NCBI GenBank assembly: GCA_020310875.1
Contig: CM035423.1
Coordinates: 125,090,164-125,154,163, forward strand
Length of the DNA stretch: 64,000 nucleotides
Origin: Ceratopteris richardii
Taxonomy: Eukaryota > Streptophyta > Polypodiopsida > Polypodiales > Pteridaceae
Direction of reading: 5' to 3'
Made by a program: the position numbers and the translations under genes. Below are positions 1-9,700 of this stretch, in pieces. Each line of letters starts with the position of its first letter. The stretch's first letter is position 1. The notes below the pieces were generated by a model. That model saw only the letters and a list, made by a program, of their open reading frames with translations. It searched no databases and was not told where the DNA came from.

Positions 1-2635
1 GCAGCTGTTGATAGTTGGTGCCGAGTGATGCAAACTCATCGCGGACTTGCGTCATGCATGTGAACATGTGTTGAAATGCGGTGTCTATGGTGGGCGATAG
101 TAGTAGTGAAGTGCTAAATGAGGATGCAGTGGGAGTAGATGCAGTGGGAATGGGAAATGGGGTTGGGACAGTGGATGTAGTGGTGATTGTGGAAAATTGT
201 GACGTGCCTAAATATGAGGGTGTTGTGAGTGGAGTGGGTGGTCGTGAGGTGGATGGTGATATGTCCATGCCATTGGACGTGTTTAGTGTTGTGAATGTGA
301 AAAGTGGTGTGATTGTGGGTGGTTGTGTAGGTGTGAATACGGGATTTACAAATGCAGTGTAGTTTACAGGGGGAATGGTTGGAGTGGCTTGGTGAAACGG
401 GGAAATAGGGGTTATGGTAGGTTGGGGAGGTGAGACTGGTGAGAAGGTTAGTGGGGTTAGGAAGGGGAATGGGGGTCTTAGAGGTGGGGGAAACGCTGGG
501 AAGGATGAAGGGGTGAAGGGGTTAACATATGGATGCGGAGGGTTGGGTGTGGGCATGGTGGTATGAATGGGTAAGGAAAAGGTTGTGGCTATGTTGCTTT
601 GTACAGGTGTGGATGTGGGGGAAGCAGGTGGGTGTGCGGGGGATACAGGATGGGTTGGTGAAAGATGAGGTGAGAGAGGAGTAGAAGGGGTGGATGTTAT
701 TTCGAGGATAGTAGTGGTCTGTACAAGGGTAGTACGGGGTGGGGAATCTACAAGGATGGGTTCTGCGGTCAATGAACTTTCAGGGGCGAGGCGTGCCTCC
801 CTGGCTTGTGCTGAAGATGGAGCTCCTGTTGGTACACGAATATACTCCCCGGGTTTTGAAAGTAGTCGCACTCGGCGGGGATCAAACTGTGGTAGTTGCT
901 TTCTTTGTAAAAACCTGAGTGCTTCATGGGAGCCTACTGATTTGACTAACTCTCTGAACCCTCTGATGTATGCGTCTTCGAATCCTCCGGAGATGAGTTC
1001 TTGTTCAATTAATGCCTGGCTCTCCTCTTCAGTTAACTTCTTTCGTGCCCAGACTTTCTCCATGGTACGATATAATTTCTTTATAGCCAGTGTGTACGCT
1101 GCGGCTTCGAAAGTCTCATCCTCATATGTGCTGGTGTCGCCGTGTGTGTCGGTTTGTTGGCCTTGGCCCTCTGTCTGTCCGTCATGTGAGCCCTGGCTGG
1201 CTTCATCGTCGCCTTCCTCGTCGTCTGTTTCGGTTCTTTCTTCTTCAGAGCTCGACACAGCTTGTCCCTGTGGCAGATCTCGTGGTGTGGTAGGGTAGCT
1301 GGGGCGTTCATATTCCTGGGAGAACAGTTGTGCTTCTGAATACTGGAATTCGTTTGAGAATGCATCAGGCATCTCAAAATCAAATGTCGTGTTTATGGGG
1401 TCGGCCTCCATATGTGGTATAGGGAAAGAAAACGCTTCCGCACCAATAGTGGTGGGAGCTTCTACTGTTGTGGTGGTGGGTTCTGAGGTGGCAGCTGCCT
1501 GAGGTGCAGCGGTACTAGTGGTGGCCTCCGTAGCCACTGGTCTGGACAACCTTATGCGAATGGGTTGTACTGTGGGAGCCGCTTCTGTCTGTGGTCGCTC
1601 TGGAGAGGGTTGTGGTGATGGCGGCTCTGGCACTTGAAGGCAAGGGATGGTGCCTCGCATGCGCTTACCTGCCCGTGTCCTACTGGGCTTCCTGGCTTTC
1701 TTCGTTGTGCCCTTGAATGCCTTCAGTTCTTCTCCTGTTAATGCACGCTCGATGGGCAAGTCATAAGCTAAGCACATATAAACAATTCTCGTCAGCGCAC
1801 AACATCCATTAAGCACCTTCTTGCGCTCCCATCTGTGCTGTGCCAGATACATTTGATCTATGATCCAGCTTGCCAGATCAACTGTTTGAGGTCCCGTACA
1901 TGCCAAATACAAACCAAACCAGATTCGTTTATGGGGCATGGTAAATCTGTCCTGAGCTGGGAATGCAAAATGTTGCATGCATATCCTTAGTGGCTTTGAC
2001 AGCTCAGGTGTAATTGCGGAGATCTCCTCCCACTTTGTGACATCCCCACGTTTCATCGGTTCTGGAATTAATCTCTCTCGATCTGTGGGTGTGTGGGTGC
2101 CATGAATTTTGATAGCTGCTCTGATTAAGTCCTTAGAGAGATAAAATCTCTTGTAAGGTGGATCATCCACTAGAGTAGGCAATATGAAGGTTCCTGGGAT
2201 GTCCTTATTCTCTGATGCCAGCAAGGTAGTGATTAAGTAATAGCACCTGTAAAAATCCGGTTTGGGCAGAGGATCACTAAAGTATTCTGTGAAGCCTGCT
2301 CTGGCCCAAACATGAGTTAAATCCTGGGTGCTTTGTAGGGCTTCGAACTCTCTGGAGAAAAACTGGTACTTTCCCCACGTGCGGTCATCAAATGTCAAAG
2401 AGGATTCAAATATAAAGTCCGCGTCCGCAAGGGGTCCTGCAAGGCCCTGAAACCAATGAGAGTTCCTGTGAATTTTTTCGGTGTAGCCCATGGGTGGGTT
2501 GTCGATAGGCATTGGTCCTGGAAATCCCTGAAATTCCGGCGGTGGAGCAGTCGGGTGGGACTCTGCTCGTAGCACGTTGAGTGGCACGGCCGCTACACTG
2601 GGGCCTGCTCCTGATGTTCCTTCGTCGGTTTGCAT
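1..2635 (-). CDS. ORF3 of element A: long ORF of unknown function in the envelope position, partial
   Basis: An ATG at 2635 opens a frame that stays open for 878 codons to the window edge. Residues 1 to about 335 look globular and end in a basic, NLS-like stretch (KKARKPSRTRAGKRMRG). A proline/serine/threonine/alanine-rich linker follows, then an acidic patch near residues 458-490, a probably helical block near 505-600, and a very P/T/S-rich tract to the edge. I see no signal peptide, membrane span or furin-type site, so an envelope role is not supported by sequence. Element G carries a decayed relative (56416-60912) that shows the product should continue for several hundred more residues. 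A domain such as the 'putative plant transposon protein' family could match, but I do not recognise it with confidence. Expression by a spliced subgenomic RNA is known for env-position ORFs of related elements; no splice site was proven here. Confidence 0.8.
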   Translation of the reverse strand, partial: MQTDEGTSGAGPSVAAVPLNVLRAESHPTAPPPEFQGFPGPMPIDNPPMGYTEKIHRNSHWFQGLAGPLADADFIFESSLTFDDRTWGKYQFFSREFEALQSTQDLTHVWARAGFTEYFSDPLPKPDFYRCYYLITTLLASENKDIPGTFILPTLVDDPPYKRFYLSKDLIRAAIKIHGTHTPTDRERLIPEPMKRGDVTKWEEISAITPELSKPLRICMQHFAFPAQDRFTMPHKRIWFGLYLACTGPQTVDLASWIIDQMYLAQHRWERKKVLNGCCALTRIVYMCLAYDLPIERALTGEELKAFKGTTKKARKPSRTRAGKRMRGTIPCLQVPEPPSPQPSPERPQTEAAPTVQPIRIRLSRPVATEATTSTAAPQAAATSEPTTTTVEAPTTIGAEAFSFPIPHMEADPINTTFDFEMPDAFSNEFQYSEAQLFSQEYERPSYPTTPRDLPQGQAVSSSEEERTETDDEEGDDEASQGSHDGQTEGQGQQTDTHGDTSTYEDETFEAAAYTLAIKKLYRTMEKVWARKKLTEEESQALIEQELISGGFEDAYIRGFRELVKSVGSHEALRFLQRKQLPQFDPRRVRLLSKPGEYIRVPTGAPSSAQAREARLAPESSLTAEPILVDSPPRTTLVQTTTILEITSTPSTPLSPHLSPTHPVSPAHPPASPTSTPVQSNIATTFSLPIHTTMPTPNPPHPYVNPFTPSSFPAFPPPLRPPFPFLTPLTFSPVSPPQPTITPISPFHQATPTIPPVNYTAFVNPVFTPTQPPTITPLFTFTTLNTSNGMDISPSTSRPPTPLTTPSYLGTSQFSTITTTSTVPTPFPIPTASTPTASSFSTSLLLSPTIDTAFQHMFTCMTQVRDEFASLGTNYQQL

Positions 2636-2865
2636 GGTGATTGGTGCGCTAGTGAGAAATATCTGCTACAAAAGATTAACACATTAGCATGGAAATTAAT
2701 TATGATCCCATTAAAGTGAGACCGCAATCCCTTTCCATAACTGATGCGTAACCCGTGTAGCCAAGTGCTGTGATGTGATGGATGCAATGTTTCTTGCAGC
2801 ACTAGTGCAGGTCTCTAGACACCTATACGTTTCAGATCATGCATACATTTCTTGATGAGACGAGA
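2636..2865 (-). other. Gap between ORF2 and ORF3 of element A
   Basis: About 230 bases separate ORF2 from the ORF3 start. I see no convincing gene here; a short open frame on the minus strand crosses it into ORF3 but has no recognisable content. It may hold splice-acceptor or leader sequence for ORF3. Confidence 0.4.
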
Positions 2866-3705
2866 TTATGAGTGATGTGCGATGATGGTGGGTGAATTAT
2901 TACAAGGTTTAACGGTTAGTAATTTAGTACAAGGTTGTATGTTAGTCGGGGGGTAGTTAGACAATGGGTTAGGGGAAGACGGTTGGACACGCTTCGGTAT
3001 CCATTTCCTAAGGATCTTGGAGTGGGTGGAGGGTTTCTGCTGAGGTTCAAAGGGTGGTGTCGGGTGTGGTGGTATCGAGGGGTGAAATGAGTTGTGGGGG
3101 TTATATATTACATGGCTTATGGGTTGAGCTATGATACATGGTTTGGGTACCCAAATCTGCGTGGGCGTGGGTCTATGGGTAAGGTACTTCTTGGCGATCC
3201 AAATCTGTCGAATGCTCGGACCTGTAGAAGAAGGTCGAGGGGATGGTGGATATCGATTCTGTTTCTGTACTGCCCTTTTTTTGTCGATTTCTGCTTGGCT
3301 GGAGTTCTTTGGTGCTTTTTGTCCTTTTGGCACCCATATTTGTCTGGTGCCGCTGCCTTTGGGTGGCCTAAACTGCTTTCCGTGTTGTTTCCTCCGATAC
3401 TGCAGTCGGTCTGGGTTCCTTTGTCGTGGTTGACTCTGTTGTTGTCGAGGTTGAGAGGTCGGATGGACGCTCTGCTTTGGAAAAGAAGGGAGATCCAACA
3501 CTTGCGTGACCTGCCCATTAGGAAGTGATGCCTTTTGTAACTTTAATCTAGGCCAGTCCGCAACAAGTTTGGAAGGATGAGCACCGCAGGGTGTCGTGCT
3601 CATTTGGCCGCTGATGCAACCCACCTGACCTCCGATTGTGCCCTTCTGCCCTTGCAGTTGGGTAACTGTCTCTTCTAGTTTGCAGGAAGTCCCAGGGAAG
3701 ATCAT
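2866..3705 (-). CDS. ORF2 of element A: basic, proline/glutamine-rich protein with repeated WVPK-type motifs
   Basis: This 279-codon ORF begins just after the end of the polyprotein, in the same frame. The product is rich in P, Q, S, K and R and looks disordered. Four spaced copies of a short aromatic-basic motif stand out: QIWVPKG, QIWIAKK, QIWVPKP and RKWIPKR. Similar (Q/L)WVPK words occur in the corresponding stretch of element G (about 55830-55905), so the motif is a family trait. No catalytic signature is visible. Nucleic-acid binding is a reasonable guess from composition and position. It could be a separate product or a C-terminal extension of the polyprotein; the sequence does not decide. 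Confidence 0.7.
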   Translation of the reverse strand: MIFPGTSCKLEETVTQLQGQKGTIGGQVGCISGQMSTTPCGAHPSKLVADWPRLKLQKASLPNGQVTQVLDLPSFPKQSVHPTSQPRQQQSQPRQRNPDRLQYRRKQHGKQFRPPKGSGTRQIWVPKGQKAPKNSSQAEIDKKRAVQKQNRYPPSPRPSSTGPSIRQIWIAKKYLTHRPTPTQIWVPKPCIIAQPISHVIYNPHNSFHPSIPPHPTPPFEPQQKPSTHSKILRKWIPKRVQPSSPNPLSNYPPTNIQPCTKLLTVKPCNNSPTIIAHHS

Positions 3706-3708
3706 CGG

Positions 3709-6700
3709 TCATCCTTCTGATTGACAACTGTCCGTAGCCAAGCCCGAGTGGGTTGGTGTAGACGTAACGTGCCTGGTCTGCCCAAAAATCTTCCTGTCTT
3801 CCATCTCATGCGTTTCATAGGGTCTAGGGTCACAACCGTCAAGCGGAATGCCGTTAGGGAAGTCAAGCGGTATCACTCGCTTCTGTTCTAAGGTTCCAAT
3901 CTGTAAGGAGCCTTGTCTAAGATTTAGGTCCACTGAGTGATCGTATAGCCAATCTTGGCCAAGGATTAGGGGTTCTATCAGGTCGTCATCATGGCACACT
4001 AGTAGTCTTGCTGTCATCGTCAAATCCTTAATGAGGATAGGAAGGTCCACCTCACCCATGCAAGGGGTTTCCATGCCTCCTAGGCCTATGAGGTATGCCT
4101 CAATTGGCCGCATTTCTATTCCTGAATCCTTATAGTGGGACCATCTAATCGCACTAGTCGTAGCACCTGAGTCAATCAAAGCCCTGAGTTCTTGGCTATG
4201 GTTACCGTGCTCTAGCCTAACTTTAATGAATGGTCTCCTGTCCACTATGCTAGGATGAGTGGTTGACTTTACTTGACACATGGCCATGGGATATCTGGGT
4301 GATGTTTCCAGATGGTTATAATGTTCTCTCCCTAGTCCTTGTCTTCTTAGCTTCATGCGCTTAATGCGTTCTATGGCTTCTGCCTGAGCTTCCGCTCGTA
4401 TTCTATTTTCTTCCTCCTTGTGCTTCTTTGCCAACGTGAGTCGTCTAAGCATATCCTCAGTAAGAGGTTCTTGATATAACCTGACTCTACAGCCACTAAT
4501 GTAATTAGGCATTATATCTCCTTCTAAGGTGGCTAACTGTACTGCTCCACTAGTCGAAAGTCTGTTAATGATCATAGGTCCATAACCTCGTTTTTCTAAC
4601 TTCCGTGCGTGCTGTTTCAGCGTATACGCTAGAACTAAATCTCCTTCTTTTAGGCCTTTATCTTTCACATGTGCATCAAAATATGCTTTCTGTCGCTTCT
4701 TCGCTGCGTATATTCCTGCTGCTGCTTTCAGCCTGGTTTCTCCTAATCGTTCCAAGTCCATTATTCTCGCTGATAATTCATGGCCGGTCCACTGATGTTC
4801 TTGTGCAACCTTAAGGGTCGGTATCAAGAAGTCCAAAGGAAGCACTGCATTCTGGCCAAAAACCATCTGAAAGGGAGTTGCATTGAGTACGGTCTTGTAG
4901 GCCACTCGATATGCCCAAACAGCATGGTGTAACTGTTTGTCCCAATCTGAACGTTTATTGTTCACGAGTTTCGTCAGTACGGTACAAAGTATCTTGTTAG
5001 TGCTTTCAGCCTGACCATTGGCCTGAGGATGATATGGTGCAGATTTCTTGTGAATCACCATAAAATCCTGTAACAAATATTCGATGACTTGGTTTAGAAA
5101 GTGAGTGCCTCGATCGCTCACTAACTCTATAGGCAATCCATATCTTGTAAAGACATTTTCAAATAAGAATTTTGCAGTCGTGCGAGCATCATTCTTTTTT
5201 GTGGCTTTTGCCTCTACCCATTTGGTTAGATAATCTGTGGCAACAATAATGTATTCCGCATGTGTACCTTTTGCAGGGGGGTTGATGGGTCCTACAAAGT
5301 CTATACCCCACTTAGAAAATGCACGTCCGCCCATCATGGGTTTCAATGGCATTTCATCTCTGCGAGTAGGAAACTGAGTTCTTTGGCACACGTCACATCT
5401 CTTTACATAGGTATGTGCATCCATGTTAAGAGTGGGCCACCATAATCCTGCAAAGAGAATGGCTTTGATTATCCTATCTGGTCCAAAGTGACCTCCTGCC
5501 ACACCTTGGTGTGCAGTCTCTAGTATGCTCAGATAATCGCTCTCATGAACACATTGTCTTAAATATCCATCACGCCCTCTTTTGTATAAGTTATCGCCAA
5601 TAAGTGAATAGTCTTGAGCTTCCTGCTCTAGACTGCGTTGTCGAGCTAAGGTCATTCCTTGAGGGAATGTGTTCGTCCTCAAGTATGTCACTAAAGGTTC
5701 ACTCCAGTCTGGTGTGAGAGACACGTGATATAGTGTAGCATGTTCTACTGGTGGTCTTTCACAACACACGTTGCATTCCTTACACAACTTGTAGACATCT
5801 GCTTCCATCGTAGGCCAGTATACTCCTAGTCTTTGCAGAGTCTGTAGTGTTCTATGTTTTGAATGATGTTGCTTTAGTGCACCTATGTGTGCTAATTGCA
5901 ACCAATTCGCATGTTCTGATTCATCTACACAACAAGCAAGAATCTTTTGATTATCTTGTTTATATATGCTTCCTGCCATTATTTGGTATCTCTCAGACTT
6001 GGTAATCTCTCCTTCTTTGATCTTTATCCTAGGATTCTTGGGTCCGTATGTCAGAATAGGGACTATAGGCTTAGCCCATTCTGGTGCTATCTCAAGGTTA
6101 AACAAGTATGCATCTGGTAGATCATCCGCTACTCCTTGAGGAGCTTCTCCTGAGGTTAATCTTGAGAGGTGGTCGGCTCTAAGATGTGTCTTTCCTTTCC
6201 TAACTACCACTTCAAAATCATACTCCATGAGTAATAGAAACCAACGTATCAATCGTCCTGTGTTACACGGTTTGTTGACTAAATATAATAGGGCTTGATG
6301 ATCTGTAAAGAACTTAAATTTGTTGGCCAACAAGTAGTGCCTAAACTTCTTTACTGCGTAGATCATCCCTAGTCCTTCTCGTTCCGTCGTGGTGTAATTT
6401 CTTTCTGCTGCGTTCAATTTTCTGCTCGTGTAAGCTATGGGGAGATCTATATTACCTTCATTCGTGGGTTGTGCTAACACACATCCTATGGCGTAATTGG
6501 ATGCATCCACATGTACATGGAATGGCTTACTCCAATCTGGGGTAGTCAATATAGGTGCTGAGCACAAGCGTCGTTTAAGTTCATTGAATGAATTTTCACA
6601 TTCATCTGTCCATTCAAAATTGGTTAAAAGAGAGTACAAAGGCTTGGCAATGATTGCATACATGTGTATGAATCTCCTATAATAACCGCAATGGCCCATA

Positions 6701-9700
6701 AAAGCCTGTACCTCTTTCACATTAGTTGGTCTAGGTAATTCTGCAATTACCTTCACCTTTTCCTCGTCCGTAGAGGTTCCATTTTTTGACACAATGTGTC
6801 CTAGAATTTTGCCTTGTCTGACCATGAAAACGCATTTTTCTGGGTTCAAACAAACCTGATATTCTCGACATTTGTCAAATATTTGTCTTAACTCTGGAAT
6901 ATGTGTCTGTCTTACATTTGAATGTGCACATAAGTCATCGACGTAAACTTCCAAGCTCTTGCGTAAGAATTCCTTAAAAACATGACACATGAGTCGCTGG
7001 AAAGTGGCGGGTGCATTTGTTAAGCCAAATGGCATTACACGAAATGCAAATATGCCCCATTCAGTGGCAAAAGCCGTCTTATGTTGATCTTCTGGAGCAA
7101 TGGCTACTTGATTGTAGCCAGAGAATCCATCAAGAAAGCTGTAAACTTCCTTGCCTGCAACTCTTTCCAATAGGTGTTCCGTGATAGGAAGAGGATAACT
7201 GTCTCTAATCGTCGCGGCATTAACTTTTTTAAGGTTAATACACACACGCAATTTTCCATTCTTCTTGGGCACAACCACAATGGGGGATACCCATTCGGTG
7301 TGCTCAATTTCGTAAATGAATCCTGCTTCTATCAATCGATCTATCTCCTCTTTAATCTTCGCAGCGTAGTTATCATTATACGTGTACGGTTTCTGTTTTG
7401 TCGGTTTTGCATCTGGAGTCATAGGGATTCTATGAGAACATATAGCTGGATCTACTCCCTTCAAATCTTTGTAACTCCAAGCAAAAACATCTCTATATTC
7501 GCGCAATAGGGCCACTAGTTCTTCTTCTTCTTCAGTCGTCAAATCATGCCCTATGAATGTGCATTTTTCTTCTTCTCCTTCTATGGCAACTATTATTTTC
7601 TTGGTTTTCTCTCGGTTATCATATACTTGTCCATCATTCGCCTTTCTATTGGGCATCCGTACCATGATTCTTCTATCTTCGATTTCATATTTCTTGAAGT
7701 TCTCGGGTACTTCAAATAGAGATTCTTCTTTTTTCGAGATGGTTTCTTTCTTCTTTCTTTTCTTGCCTTCACTCTTATCAGTCACTTGAGTGGCTAACCT
7801 TACCTCGTTTGTAATTTCCTCGTGTCTCTGAGTGTGAGTCTCTACTTCGTAGAAATATTCTTCCTCTGATGCAAAGGGTGGGTCCATGATAATTGATTCT
7901 AAATCAAAATCGCTTGCATCCTCAAATGCATCAGTGTTTGGTTCGCACTCTTCTAAAATTGCATCGCCCATGATTGGCTCTATCGTAAAAACTGAAATGT
8001 CATAGCCATCCTCGTCACAGTGGGGTGCCCATTGTTCTTCATTGATGGCTACATCCATGGTTGCTAGAATCTCTGCCCAACCATGGGGTTCAAATTCCTC
8101 GTCTAGGAATACTACAGGTGCATAGGCTGGATCTTGAAGGGTTCGTGGATGTTGTTCTGCACCTAAGGTCCTGGCTTCTAATCTTTCTTCCTCTTGTTTG
8201 GCAACTTTACACATCCATAAATGAGTATCCTCATGCAACCAAGAAGGATCTGATTCTAATGAGTGCACGGATTCCGTCTCTACTGGAGTCTTATGGATGG
8301 TATTCCATTGTATTGGGGGCACATCTCTATGTGAATAGTCTTTAAGATTGACTTTAGTAGTCACTCCTAAATGTTGCAAGTACAAAGAATTAGTTCCCCA
8401 ATCTTGTACAATTTGCAACTGACGCATGAATGGTCGTCCCAATATCATCTCATATGCATGATTTTTCGCAAAGTCACAAATGGCAAAGGTATGCTCAAAT
8501 TCTACACCACAAGTGGTGAGAGATATACCTTCTAGTAAGCCTAATGGTTTTTCTATGTGTCCATCAGCCATTTGTAGCTTCATCCTGGTGGGTCTGAGGG
8601 CTGGCTTACCCCAACGTTTCCATAAAGCGGTAGTAGCGATGGCTACTCCGGCTCCTGAATCTAAGATGGCTTTCGTGGTGTAGCCCTGATGGGTTATTGG
8701 AAGATATGTGTTACCTTCCTCTCCTTCGCTTACGTCTCCAATCTTTTCCACAGGTATCTCTGGTACCTTCTTATGTGATCCTATTTGAGAGGGTGTGGTA
8801 GCAAGCTCAGGGAATTGATTTGCTACGTGCTTCCACAATTCTGGTTTTACCTTTAACAATTCCTCCAGAGTGAGATTACATTGTACTTTCGTATTCTTGA
8901 TCACTTCCGTGTTCCTAGGGATCACTGATTCTTCATTCCTCACTATTATCGTGGGTGCTCTCATACTAATAGACTTTGCTTCCCAAGGCCCTGTGAACTG
9001 AGGTAATTCTTGTAAAGAATTAGATTCAAATCCTGTGGGTTCACTCAGTTGTTCCACCTCTACATCATCATATATAGAGGGGATGTCTTGGGGAAATTGT
9101 TCCTGCAAGTCGTCTATTTCTTGAATAGGAGGATGGGTTCCTTGTTCTTTTCTCCATTTCTCTTCTTGGATCTCTCTCAAAAATTCATGTGAGTACCTAT
9201 GTATGGAAGACAAGTTGTCTTGACTTTCTGTATTGGGTACTTGAGACAGGGATGGTGGATTCCTTTCCTGTGTCTCTGGGACAATAGGGTTCCTATGCTG
9301 ATCCTTTTTCTCTTTGCTTTCTATCAAGTATTCTAGCCTCTCCATTAGTCCTTGAAAGTGTAATTCTGGTTTTGCCATGTTATTCCAATTAAGATATCTA
9401 GAGGCTTCAAACAAAGCTTGTGCTAGTTCTACCATCTTCATGCAAAGTTTAGTTCTCTCAATTTCTAGATTAGCTCGAGGGTAGTTTTTACTCATTTCCG
9501 TGACTTGAGGTCCCTCTTTTATTCTAGCCTGATATGCACGAAACATCATGTCTAGATCTTCCGGTATGGGTTCCGCTAAAACTGATCCTGATTCTTGAGC
9601 TGGATTTTCTTGGTTTAATTCTTGTGAGGTCAATTCTTGTATTTTGGCTCTAGATTCTCTTAGACTTCCTTCCAACTCACTTATCTTTTTACTCCATTTT

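Noticed and set aside
690-1298. A 202-codon open frame on the + strand
   Set aside because: It lies antisense within ORF3 of element A, whose minus-strand frame is open across 878 codons and conserved in element G. The + frame has low-complexity S/V-rich content and no family match.
3094-3528. A + strand open frame opposite ORF2 of element A
   Set aside because: It is the shadow of the P/Q/K-rich ORF2; hydrophobic F/L/W runs arise from the complement of its codons.
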